Notes under the pieces: model-generated
The model's database searches: none
Seen by the model: only the letters and a program-made list of their open reading frames with translations
Told to the model about the DNA's origin: nothing
Position numbers and translations under genes: made by a program
Shown: one piece after another, positions 1 to 10,130 of the stretch
Position numbering within the stretch: position 1 is the stretch's first letter
How the letters are laid out: every line of letters begins with the position of its first letter
Source of the DNA: Mauremys mutica
Taxonomy: Eukaryota; Chordata; Testudines; Geoemydidae
NCBI RefSeq assembly: GCF_020497125.1
Contig: NC_059077.1
Coordinates: forward strand, 27,727,340-27,791,339
DNA length: 64,000 nucleotides
Direction: 5' to 3'

Positions 1-594
1 AAAACTTAATATCATTGAGCGGAATGTGACTGACTGCCATTCTATTTATCTCATACATGGCCCTTATCAGAGTATTGTCCTAGTGTCTCCAAAGTAATTC
101 AAAGGAGAAAAAAAAACACAAGAAACAAGCAAAAAAAACCCAACAACAACAACAAAACCAAAAACAAACCCCACCCACCCCTTCATTAGCTATAGGAGAA
201 AAGTTGAAGAGAGAGCTGTTATTTGTTTTCTTTCCCGTGCCTGGGTGAAGCATTAAGTGTATGTGTGTTAAGAGCTAGTGAGGAAAAGTTAAATCAAAGC
301 TAAATCCTCATTGCTGGTTTCTAGGCATCTTGAAATTGAGAGGGTTTGTTTTTTATTTGAAACTATTTTTAATCAATTGGTGTCTTTTATAAAAATAGAG
401 TCCTGTGCTTTGGATAGCATCCCCACCATTGCTTCATTTTATGTTTAAATTCCCCGTACTAGAAGACTGATGTTCTATATTTCACTACATTATCATATAG
501 TAAAAAAAATAAAATCGATGGCTGCCCAGGATATCCTCATTGTCATACCCTGGAGTGGGACTCAAGAGATCTGGCACTAACACAGACTCTTGGT
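1..594. other. Intergenic stretch, no gene seen
   Basis: AT-rich DNA with no coding signal. It contains an A-rich low-complexity run at about 107-180 (A tracts mixed with CAA units), which could be an old retroposon tail, but no recognisable retroposon body sits beside it. Confidence 0.6.
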
Positions 595-863
595 GGGTAC
601 GTCTATGGTGCAGCTGGGCATGAGCCTCCCACAGCCCAGATAAAGGTAAACAGACTTGTGCTAGTGCGCTACAAATAGCTGTGTAGACGTGGTGGCTCTG
701 GCTGCGACTCAGGCTAGCTACCCAAGCTCAAGCCCACTCAACTCCCTATGCTTGAGCTCAAATGGTGGAGCCACAACAGCCACACAACTATTTTTAGCGT
801 GCTTGCACGAGTCTGTCTACCTGGGTTGGGAGGCTCACTGCCAACTGCACTGTAGATGTACCC
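595..863. mobile_element. Fold-back (long inverted-repeat) MITE
   Basis: The two halves are inverted copies. The left arm (about 595-700) starts gggtacgtctatggtgcag. The reverse complement of the right arm (about 768-863) starts gggtacatctacagtgcag, and both continue with a shared GAGCCTCCCA segment, a CAGACT block and an AATAGCTGTGT-like block. About 65 bases of loop separate the arms. It resembles the fold-back element at 20572-20774 in design. No flanking duplication was identified, so the superfamily is not assigned. Confidence 0.7.
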
Positions 864-876
864 TGTATCAGCTCAG

Positions 877-1170
877 GTAAGTCACAATCACTGTGTGTCT
901 CAATTCCCCATCTTCAAAATGGGGAGAAGAAGTCACCCTCTCTTCCACCTTTTGTCTTGTCTATTTACAGTGTCAAATTTGCGGGCAGAAGTTGTCCGTT
1001 ATGTGTATGTGAATAACACAATAATTTGGCTTGTTGAGTAATCAGTTCCAGTAATCTTTGCTGTTTACCCAGACTGCTTGTATTATTATTATATAGTGCC
1101 TTGCACGAAGGGGTCTGATCTCACTTGGGACCACTGGGCTCTGCTAGAACACACATAATAAAAATAATTT
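877..1170 (+). mobile_element. MIR/CORE-like SINE remnant
   Basis: The first part (about 877-930) resembles the conserved MIR core, with CAATTCC..ATCTTCAAAATGGGGA. The end (about 1080-1165) has the tail form seen in sauropsid CORE-SINEs: TATTATTATTATATAGTGCCTTGCAC followed by GGGGTCTGATCTCACTTGGGACC. The middle is diverged or interrupted. The family assignment is by recalled consensus, not by alignment. Confidence 0.5.
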
Positions 1171-2476
1171 CATAAGCAGAATGGGTAAACAGTAGAGACT
1201 ATTATAACTGATTTACTCAGCAAACCAAGTTATCTTGTAATTCTCCACCTTACAGGTTCAATATAGCTAATGAAAATCAATCTGTATTCATTTCTGCCTT
1301 CTATAGCTTCAACAGCAATTAACATTTTAGAATCAGAACTTGTTTCCATTATCTGGCTCTTGGTAATTATGCAAATGAGAGAATGCTACTGTATTTGATT
1401 TGCTTGAGCTCTGTAGAGTTCTCAAGCACTGGTGAGAACCTATAAACTATACTGAATAAGATACAAAAAGCTCAAGGTGAAGCCACTTTCTCCTTATATG
1501 TTTACTTTCTTAGGAGTTCGCTTATTCACTGCAGTTAAACCTAGGTATCTGGTCATTTAAATTTTGTTTTAGCAGAACCTGCCCTTGCCCACAAACACGC
1601 AGTATTAAAGACATTTCACTGTCCCATGTGTAAATATGTTGATGGTCATCTAGTGTCACATCATGTTACAATGCATAAGTGGTGAGCAAAAAATATTCAG
1701 AACTGTGTTTCAGAAAAATCAGTCTTCTTACTTTTGAGCAAACCCCTCAGCTATTTCTAACATTCAAAATTTTCTTTCATTAGAACATCTATTTGCATCA
1801 AAAACTAATACATGTCATATCCCAAAACAGGTGAAATTCAACATCTCATTGAACTTTAATGAAAAAAATGTAATTGCAGGTTATGAAATGGCCTAAAAGA
1901 AAATGATAAAAATGTCAAATGTTTATCATTTTCTCACAGTTCTACACAGCATCAATTATATGTTGACATGATGATCTACAGCACAGAAACGAATGCACCG
2001 TTAGCATTATTGTTTGACAACTTCTATTTCTCATAGAACAGCTTCTTTATTTTTTCAGGCTGGAGTTAGTGCTCTACGTTAAAAGGAATTGCAAACAAGG
2101 GCTGTTCATTCCCCAGATTCTGATTGGCCATAACTATCAATTGCCATGTGTTCACCCTTTTGATCTGGCCTTGTTTATTCACATTGAGTGAAATCCTAGC
2201 CCTATTAAAGTCAATGGCAACACTCCCATTGACTTCAGTGGGGCCAGGATTCCATGGATTTGCCTCCATTTTGGGGGTACACTTCACAGACAGCACATTT
2301 TTCAAAATGGCACTTTGTACATGTTTCATCTGGACACCTCTGAGTAGTTTATTGCTTGATAACAGAAGCCATGTGGCTAGAACAGACTTTGTAGCTTCTC
2401 AGCATTTCCCCAGTTAAAAACGCAAGGCAGAGCTGGCTTTAGTATTTTTTCCTGAAGCCTGGGAAACATTTTGCCA
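1171..2476. other. Intergenic stretch with one short palindromic repeat
   Basis: No gene seen. At 2192-2217 and 2226-2251 there is a 26-base imperfect inverted repeat (aatcctagcccta.. / ..gggccaggatt) around AAGTCAATGG. This is a form scattered through sauropsid DNA as an old interspersed repeat. The rest is AT-rich and featureless to my reading. Confidence 0.5.
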
Positions 2477-2613
2477 CGAGGGGAGCTGAAACAATTTGTA
2501 TAGTGGGGGTGCTGAGAGTCATTGAACCAAACTGTAAACCCTGTATATGATGAAACCACTTCAAGCCATGGGGTGTGGCAGCATCCCCACCACCCCTAGT
2601 TCCAGCACCTATG
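2477..2613 (-). mobile_element. Short hAT-like MITE (copy of the 46759-46901 family)
   Basis: It ends on the + strand with GTTCCAGCACCTATG, the reverse complement of the start of the element at 46759 (CATAGGTGCTGGAAC). It shares the inner segments TTTACAG and CACTTCAAGCC/GGTTTGAAGTGG in inverted orientation. Flanks read ttttgcca on the left and gtttgcca on the right, an approximate 8-base target duplication typical of hAT elements. Confidence 0.65.
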
Positions 2614-2962
2614 TTTGCCACCATTTCCACCTTCCTATTTCCTCTTGACCCCACCATTTCCCTAAAAGTCTAACTCATACCCACACCATCCCCTGCCAAA
2701 AAAAAAAAGCTGACTGATCCCACAGTCTTCCCTACATCTTCAAAATGAGCCAACTCTTGCCCATCATCACTGTGACACCGGCAGACCAGGTGCCAGGTCA
2801 TGCCAAGACCCCAGGCCTCACTGGACACTGACAAATGCACAGCTGGAAACTAGTCTGGCTTACCTGTGGGTTAGTGTAGTTAAAATAGATATTAGTGTTA
2901 TAAGACTTTATGGAATGCTTGTAAGCTGCTGCATGCATTAATCTAATTTATAACCTCTATAT

Positions 2963-3173
2963 CAGGGATTCTCAAACTGAGGCTTGGGACCCCTCAGGTG
3001 GTCACAAGGTTATTACATGGGGGGTCACAAGCTGCCAGCCTCCAACCCAAACCCCGCTTTCCATCCAGCATTTATACTGGTGTTAAATATATTAAAAAGT
3101 GTTTTTAATTTATAAGGGGGGCCGCACTCAGGGACTTGCTATGTGAAAGGGATCACCGGTACAAAAGTTTGAG
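2963..3173. mobile_element. hAT-like MITE, right end merged with a CR1 tail
   Basis: It starts CAGGGATTCTCAAACTGAGG and its right side reads GTACAAAAGTTTGAGAATCA, giving inverted ends. The body matches the copy at 21978-22160, sharing the CAGCCTCCA..CCCAAACCCC block, the AGCATTTATA block and AAAAAGTGTTTTTAATTTATAA. The outermost right bases run directly into the 3' end of the CR1 beginning at about 3174, so the right boundary is ambiguous. Confidence 0.7.
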
Positions 3174-3890
3174 AATCATAGACGATTAGGGTTGCAAGAG
3201 ACCTCAAGGAGGTCATCTAGTCCAACCCCTGCTTAAAGCAGGACCAACCCCAATGAAATCATCCCAGACAGGGCTTTGTCAAGCCGGACCTTAAGGCGAT
3301 TCCATCAGCTCCCTAGGTAACCCATTCAACCTAATATCCAACCTAGACCTTCCCCACTGCAACTTGAGACCATTGCTCCTTGTTCTGTCATCTGCCACCA
3401 CTGAGAACAGCCTAGCTCCATCCTCTTTGGAACCCGCTTCAGGTAGTTGAAGGCTGCTATCAAATCCCCCCTCACTCTTCTCTTCTTCAAACTAAATAAC
3501 TCCAGTTCCCTCAGCCTCTCCTCGTAAGTCATGTGCCCCAGCCCCTAATCATTTTCATTGCCCTCCACTGGACTCTCTCCAATGTGTCCACATCTTTTCT
3601 GTAGGGGGCCAAAACTGGATGCAATACTCCAGAGGTGGCCTCACCAGTGCCAAATAGAGGTGAATAATCACTTACCTCGATCTGCTGGCAATGCTTCTAC
3701 TAATGCAGCCCAATATGCTGTTAGCCTTCTTGGAAACAAGGGCACACTGTTGACTCACATCCAGCTTCTCGTCCACTGTAATCGCCAGGTCCTTTACTAC
3801 AGAACTTTGTCAGTCCATCTCCAGCCTGTAACAGCGCATGGGATTCTTTCATCCTAAGTGCAGGACTCTGCACTTGTTCTTGTTGAACCT

Positions 3891-3994
3891 CAACATAGAA
3901 TCATAGACGATTAGGGTTGGAAGAGACCTCAGGAGGTCATCTAGTCCAATCCCCTGCTCAAAGCAGGACCAACACCAAGTAAATCATCCCAGCC
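3891..3994 (-). mobile_element. Very short 5'-truncated CR1 nested inside a CR1
   Basis: A second CR1 3' end (AATCATAGACGATTAGGGTT.., GGAAGAGACCTCAGGAGG..) interrupts the host CR1 between ..TTGAACCTCA and GATTTCTTTTGGCCC.., which are adjacent in an intact CR1. Only about 100 bases were inserted, the shortest CR1 copy in the window. The boundaries are good to a few bases. Confidence 0.75.
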
Positions 3995-4052
3995 AGATTT
4001 CTTTTGGCCCAATTCTCCAATTTGTCTAGGTCACTCTGGACCCTATCCCTAC

Positions 4053-4911
4053 TGTAATGAGGCAATGTGGCTCCCCGCCGCCCTGGAGGGGGAAGAGCCC
4101 ATCCAGAGGCCAGGGTGGGTGGAGCTAGGGAGCTCTGAGCCTGCCCCTCAGAGGGTCAGGCAGCAACCCGGAAGTATAAAGGCTCGCCCTCAGAGCTCAG
4201 TAAGGCGGGAGCTGCCGGAGAGGCCAGATGCCTCCAGCCTAGCCTGTGACTAGGAAAACCCTGCGGCCCATGGCGGCCACCCGGACTGGCCAGACTGACC
4301 CTGTGCCCGCTACCCAGAGGAGTTGCCGAGCCTACCCTGCACCTGCTACCCAGAGGAGTTGCCAAGCCTACCCTGCACCCGCTACCCAGAGGAGTTGCCG
4401 GGCATGCCGCTCGCCGAGGAACCTATGGTGTTGGACCCCCACAGAGGACAACACCCAGACCCAGGTACTACCCAAGGGGGAGTCTAGAAGTAGCCCAGGG
4501 GCAGCTGACCCTAGTCTGGCAGCAGCACTGCCAGAGCCCATATCAGTGTGTTGCAACCAGGCTCCCCACTGACTAAGCAGCGGGTCTTCTGCCGCTGCTA
4601 GGGCCCCGGGCTGGAACGCAGTGGAGTGGGACGGCCTGCATCCCTCCTGCCACCCAACTTGTGGGTGGCAGTCTCCCCCTCTCCGAGGCCTTTGTAGGCT
4701 TGAGGCCTACTATTGTTGCTCAGCCCTGTCTGAGGGCCTGAGCTCCTGACTCTGCCCTGCCCTGCCCTGACCCAGGGCCTGGGCTTACGGTGTTCGTTCC
4801 AGTACCGCAAGGGCTGCCGAGGAAGACCCCGCGGACAGACTAATTCCCCAAGCATCAACTGCGGTTAGTCAACTGCAGTTGCCGGGTTGAGCCCTGGCAA
4901 ACCCTTGTACA
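4053..4911 (+). mobile_element. Complete solo LTR (859 bases) with 5-base target duplication
   Basis: This GC-rich block starts TGTAATGAGG and ends CCCTTGTACA, giving TG..CA termini. It is flanked by CCTAC at 4048-4052 and 4912-4916, and the host CR1 resumes exactly at the second copy. A TATAAA lies at 4175-4180, where an LTR promoter would sit. It holds three 36-base tandem units (4303-4409). No internal region or gag/pol remains, so it is a recombination product. The base composition contrasts sharply with the AT-rich surroundings. Whether the parent was an endogenous retrovirus or a Gypsy-type element cannot be told from the LTR alone. Confidence 0.85.
4303..4409 (+). repeat. 36-base tandem repeat, three units, inside the LTR
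   Basis: The units begin at 4303, 4339 and 4375. Each contains GCTACCCAGAGGAGTTGCC followed by a variable short segment and CCTACCCT; the third unit diverges at its end. They are in frame with each other (36 = 12 codons), but no real gene covers them. Confidence 0.9.
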
Positions 4912-5204
4912 CCTACCCTCTAGCATATCTACTTCTCCCTCCAGCTTAGTGTCATCCACAAACTTGCTGAGGGTGAAATCCACCCCATCATCCAGATCAT
5001 TAATGAAGATATTGAACAAAGCTGGCCCCAGGACCGACCCCTGGGCTACTCCGCTTGATACCGGCTGCCAACTAGACATTATTGATCAATACCGTTGAGC
5101 CCGATGATCTAGCCAACTTTCTAGCCACCTTATAGTCCATTCATCCAATCCATACTACTTTAACTTGCTGGCAAGAATACTGTGGGAGACCATGTCAAAA
5201 GCTC

Positions 5205-6243
5205 TAAATCCCCTGCTATAAGTTAATGCTTAATTTTTTTCTCTTTTACTGTAAAATGTTTGTTCTGAATCTATGTAACTCACCAAACCGGAAGTAAAAA
5301 AAACTACATCTAATGCTAGATTTTGGATTCGTACAGAAGGTGCTATCTCCTGCCCATCAGGAAGGACAGTCACTCATTCAGATGATTTTTCCATTGTGTA
5401 TTTATTTTGTAGTTGCAAGGGTGCTTTGTTGTTTGTATCCACATGTCAAAATCACTCAATACCAGGAGCTATTGAACCCAACCAGTAGCTTTTATGCAGC
5501 CTGGAACCTTGTGTCTGTGGTTCTCTGCTGATCATCTGCACACGGTGCTTTCCCTTTTAACACACTACAGTTTGTATGATCACAATTCTTTCTCTATTTT
5601 ATACCTCTTTTTTAAAAGAATAGATGAGCTGGTTGAAGAAAAAGAAGAATATTACTTTTTGAGTACTGCAGTCCTTTTCAAAATGGAGCCATTTAAAAAT
5701 TCCGCAGAACTTCTGTATCTTTTTTAAAACTGGAGTTTTCTAAAATGTTTTAGTTTGAAGTAAAAAAATGCTTGTTTTCAAGAAATCCTATGTAACTAAA
5801 CCAACCAATCAAACTTGGCAATTAAAAACAAACACCCAAACCCTAGAAAACTGAAAGATGATAAAGCAAAATATTAATTGAAATGTAGAGAATTCAGAAA
5901 AAAATCTAAATATATTGATTAACATTTTCTTTTTTAAAAAAAAGTAAGGCTAAATTACATTTTAAAAATGAGTTTGACAATTCCAACAAGCTTTCAGAAT
6001 GAATGGGGTTTTCTGTGAAGAAGGAATTTTGATGCTGTCTTAAAGCAATGTTACCAACAAGAACAAAAATGGAGATTTTATGCTTAGAGAATGCAGGAGC
6101 AGTAAGCACACACTTAACTTTAAACAGTGTTTAAATTCCATTATAGTCAATGGATTTTAGCATGTGCTAAAGTGCCCTGTTGAAGAGGAATAGGCTGTTT
6201 AATCAGGGATTTACTTATTTGTTTAAAATAAGATATTAATCCC
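5205..6243. other. Intergenic stretch, nothing recognised
   Basis: AT-rich sequence with poly-A/poly-T runs (for example 5932-5945) and no coding, RNA-gene or clear repeat signal. Confidence 0.5.
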
Positions 6244-6817
6244 TGTAACAGGACTGCTACTTATTAAGTCCCCCTTCCTGGCCTGGGGTGTCTCTGCAGG
6301 CTCCTCACCTTCGCTTTTCCTCTCTTCTCGTCCCTTTAAAAAAGTCACAGAGGCTTTCTCTGGTTAACAGTACCACTGCTGGGGGCTAGCTGAATACCAG
6401 AACCAGCTTCCAACTACCTAGAGTCCCAAACTAAAGTCCATTCTAACAACACAAAGAAAAAGTCCCTACTTAGCTCTGGCATTTTCTCTGAACTCCAGGG
6501 CTTTTTCTTCTCTCCCAACCAGTCCTCCCAGTTCTCCCTCAGTGGGGCTCACACATCCAGTCACAAACACAGGCAAGGTAGCCCCCTGAGCCTCCTCAGT
6601 GGCCTTTGCCCTCCAAGCTCCCTGATATCATGGTCCTACAGAAGCCTTTCACCCCCACTGTCCACCAGCATAGCTATAGTTGCAACTCCCTACACTCCCC
6701 GCCCCCCTTCTGCTCTTAACAGGGAATTGTCTGATTCCACGTAGGTGGGATTCATTCTGTAATAAGGCTTGGCTTAGCCCCAGGCTCTCCAGCCCACAAG
6801 GCATGCCGCCTGTTACA
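6244..6817 (+). mobile_element. Probable solo LTR or LTR fragment
   Basis: The block starts TGTAACAGGA and ends GCCTGTTACA, a 9-base terminal inverted repeat of the TG..CA type. Its length (574 bases) and C/T-rich composition fit an LTR. No convincing target duplication was found in the flanks (..tattaatccc / agtcaatatc), so the boundaries and LTR identity are less sure than for 4053-4911 and 37330-38572. Confidence 0.5.
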
Positions 6818-8702
6818 AGTCAATATCCTCATAAATGCTGAAAAAACAATGGTTTTTGCAACTGATGATGATCCTGTGTCATTTGAACTTTGGGTCATGT
6901 CTCTATATTGAAATATAATTTCCTGTATTAATTTTCTATTTTTAAGCCTTTGATTCTGGCTGGCACCAACACTACGGCATACATTAGAAATGTGGAGACT
7001 ATATGAAAAATTCTAGAGGTGGCATTCCCGGGAGCAAGTCTCTTTCTGGTGTAATAATGTCCAGAAAAAGGGAAGGTAGAGCTATCAGTCACCTGCCTGT
7101 GGTTTTCCACTGTACCCCTTTGTTCAAAGGCTTCATTCTTTGTGTTGCCTACATTAGCTGTTTTCTGATCATTGAATGATTCTGTCATCTCAGAGCAGGC
7201 ATTAAAATGAACTGCTGAGCAATTAAAATCCCCATAGAAACAAGATCTCTGGGTGATAGTGGATGTATTCTTAAATTGGTTATTTTGTAAAGAATCAAAT
7301 AACCTGTTAGCTAAAGGTTTATAAAGCTGATGATTCAGATAATTGTTAGAGTCACCACCCTTCGCAATTTTGAAATAAACACACTGATGATTCCCCGAAG
7401 TGTCTACCCAGTACTGTTCAACTGAAGATATTACAGATAATTGCCAGAATTATCTCCTCCTCAACATGTAAAGATTTTCCAAATCAGATTATTTTTGCAG
7501 CTATCCACCCAAATCAGTTTGCAGTATTTCCTTCCAAGCAGCTGACCTGGATGTGTATGGTCATTACTGCAGGGGAAGTGCGTTGGAAATTATAAACTGG
7601 ATTTTGCAAGTCCCTGTTGTTTTTAAATGGATCTGCAACCCCTTCCCCTCACAACAGCAGTTAATGTGTATTAAAGATGTAGAATTGCCCCTTAATGAGG
7701 ACTGGGATATGCTGTTGCAGACAGATTTCACCATCTTTCTGTTTTATTGCTAGTGGATTTATGGGGCTGGCTTTTAGTTTCAGGATGTGGGAGGAGGAGA
7801 AGGGTCTAAAAAAGTCAGTATTAATCGATATGGGAGCAGAGAAATCATTGAATATCATTCTATAGAAGAGGGAAACATTAGAAGTATTTTTCCGTAGAGC
7901 CAAAAGCTTAGCAAAGTACCCTCCCACCCCCACACACACGGGCTGTGGCATTTTCACCACAATTTGAGATATTGAACTTCAAAGACAGCCATTTTATGTT
8001 CCAGGAATTCTGAGCCAAGCTGAAACAAAACCTGATGGCAACGGGGTGCAGCTCTTGCTGTGTTCTGTAGCAGCCTGAGTGCAAGACCACTTACCAATCT
8101 TCCTGAGGTGGCTGTTTCTTGTGCTATCCCTTGTAGCTCTCTCTCCCTTGGGCACAGTCAATTCCCCTCCACTCCTTCTCTGCCCTTGTGCTGTGGCTAC
8201 TCACTGAGCCAGACAGTCAAACACACTCTGACTGACCTTCCTGCTTTTTTCTGAACCCAGGGAGGCAGGAGACTATTGAAGTTTGGAGGAGCCTGAAGCC
8301 TGTTGCATAAGAAGGGGAACTGTCCACTTCCCTACTCTCACAGGACATCAGGCCAGAAGAGGTGTTGTTTCACTGAGCGGGCAATGGGGGAAAGGAGAAC
8401 ACAGGTTTGACGGGTTTTGTTCTAAAGAACACAAGAAGATTAACCTAGACAGGAATGACTGACAAGCTGAACTGCTTCATTTTTACTCTAAAGTTTATAT
8501 TTTTTAAGGATGTCTATTGACTTGCTTGCTGAGCTTTTCATTATTCTTGGACAGATCTGTGAGAATGTGCTAATTGCCCATAATTGAAGATTGCTTTTAG
8601 ATTATCCAAGTGTTTCTGCAGCACAAGGCCAATGCAAAACAAATTAAAGTCTTGATTCACTCACCATCTTAACAGTACAGGCACAGTTTGCCCCTCGCTG
8701 TA
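6818..8702. other. Intergenic stretch, no gene seen
   Basis: Mixed AT-rich sequence with no supported feature. A C/T-rich section lies at about 8100-8260 and a short CA-rich run at 7930-7940. No protein-like reading frame has sequence I recognise. Confidence 0.5.
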
Positions 8703-9245
8703 CAAAGCTTTTGATATGGTCTCCCATAGTATTCTTGCCAGCAAGTTAAAGAAGTATGGATTGGATGAATGGACGATACGGTGGATAGAAAGCTGGCTAG
8801 ATTGTCAGGCTCAATGGGTACTGATCAACAGTTCGATGTCTAGTTAGCAGCCGGTATCAAGCGGTTGATCTTGGGGCCGGTTTTGTTCAACATCTTTATT
8901 AATGATCTGGATGATGGGATGAATTGCACCCTCAGCAAGTTTGCAGATGACACTAAGCTGCGGGGAGAGGTAAATATGCTGGAGGGTAGGTATAGGGTCC
9001 AGAGTGACCTAGACAAATTGGAGGATTGGGCCAAAAGAAATCTGATGAGGTTCAACAAGGAGGGTAGTGAAGCACTGGAATGGGTTACCAAGGGAGGTGG
9101 TGGAATTTCTATCCTTAGAGGTTTTAAGGCCTGGCTTGACGAAGCCCTTGCTGGATGATTTAGTTGGCGTTGGTCATGCTTTGAGCAGGGGGTTGGACTA
9201 GATGACCTCCTAAGGTCTCTTCCAACCCTGATATTCTATCATTCT
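8703..9245 (+). mobile_element. CR1 LINE fragment, plus strand
   Basis: It begins in the reverse transcriptase (KAFDMVSHSILASKL) and continues with [12 protein letters not shown] and the catalytic-box region FADDTKL at about 8878-8965. It then jumps to the 3' untranslated end (GGACTAGATGACCTCCTAAG, AACCCTGATATTCTATCATTCT). The junction at about 9062 shows an internal deletion between the ORF and the 3' end. It is 5'-truncated and contains stops, so it is not functional. Confidence 0.88.
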
Positions 9246-9479
9246 CAGAGTAGGTGAATATATCCCACTACTTCCATGTGTAACTTATTTGTTCCTTCTG
9301 TGATTTGCTCTAAACTAATTGCTTTATCTTGTTGGGCAACATCTGATTTTGCTTTCCATGGTGTTTATACTTAGCTTATTTAAATGTAGGATAGAAGACA
9401 CTGGGTATATCACACTTATCAATTTCCTGCTATTCCAAGGACACTGGGCATTGGTGCACCTTGGCTTCAGTGTGTAGGT

Positions 9480-9573
9480 GGTTGGATGGCGTTGGTGACC
9501 TGTAATATACAGGAGGTTGCAAACTGGATGATCTGATGGTCCCTTTGGCCTTAAACTCTATGATTCTATGAAA
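9480..9573 (+). mobile_element. CR1-type 3' tail or tail-sharing SINE
   Basis: It reads GGTTGGATGG .. CTGGATGATCTGATGGTCCC .. AAACTCTATGATTCTATGAAA, a typical CR1-group 3' end with repeated ATTCTATGA-like octamers. Turtle tRNA-derived SINEs share such tails with their partner LINE. No tRNA-like head is visible here, so either origin is possible. Confidence 0.6.
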
Positions 9574-9588
9574 TGTTCCCATTCTCCT

Positions 9589-10130
9589 TGTCAGAGTCCA
9601 GGGCAACTGTACCTGTGGTCCCCCTCTATGGTCCAACAAGGACTCCCACTTAAGGCTCCTGAGCCATTACCTCTCTTGGGTGGAGACCTGTGTCTTACTT
9701 GCTCCTGACTGGGGTTTTTCCAGGCTGCACTGTGAGTTCCCCAGCAAGTCAGACTGCCTAAACAGGCCTGCTTTGCTTTCTCCTCAGAGGCTATAAACGC
9801 CACCCTTATAAGTTACCACATAGCCCTTTCTAAGCAAGCAATGTTTTAAGGTAAAAACATTATGGAATAAACATATTGAAAACAAAAAACCCCCTACACT
9901 CACGGTAATAAGGTTAGCAGAGATCTCCTGGATTCCATCCAGGTGCTGGTCAGTGTCAGTCCACCAAGGAGTTTTTCCCTGAGGTCACAAGTTCACAATA
10001 GTCATTCCTTTATACAGTTTGAGTCTTTGATTTGGGACCCTGGGAACAGGTAATCAGCAGACCAAGGCTGAGGTCTTGCATGACTGGAGGGGGAATTTTA
10101 CATACATCTCCCCCCTAGAGATTTAATGGG
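9589..10130 (+). mobile_element. LTR-like fragment
   Basis: The block starts TGTCAGAGTCCAGGGCAAC immediately after the upstream tail, in the style of an LTR 5' end. It has C/T-rich sequence, GCTATAAACGCC at about 9789 and an AATAAAC at about 9866. I could not find a matching 3' terminus or target duplication, so the end given is approximate and the call tentative. Confidence 0.3.

Larger units (their letters stand above)
3174..5204 (-). mobile_element. CR1 LINE fragment (reverse transcriptase to 3' end), interrupted twice
   Basis: The + strand begins with the reverse complement of the CR1 3' tail (AATCATAGACGATTAGGGTT, then CATCTAGTCCAACCCC). It runs back through 3' coding sequence to a reverse-transcriptase segment at about 5079-4912, where the minus strand reads [12 protein letters not shown] and FVDDTKLEG. 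The usual YADD-type catalytic box is therefore FVDD here. It is broken by a short CR1 tail (3891-3994) and a solo LTR (4053-4911). It is 5'-truncated and dead, with several stops and frameshifts. Confidence 0.9.

Noticed and set aside
4065..4572. Plus-strand frames with repeated RSCRAYPAPATQ peptide
   Set aside because: They come from the 36-base triplicate inside the solo LTR; no start context, homology or splice structure supports a protein.
8865..9158. 97-codon frame with [11 protein letters not shown] and FADDTKL
   Set aside because: CR1 reverse-transcriptase fragment fused by deletion to the CR1 3' region; not an independent gene.
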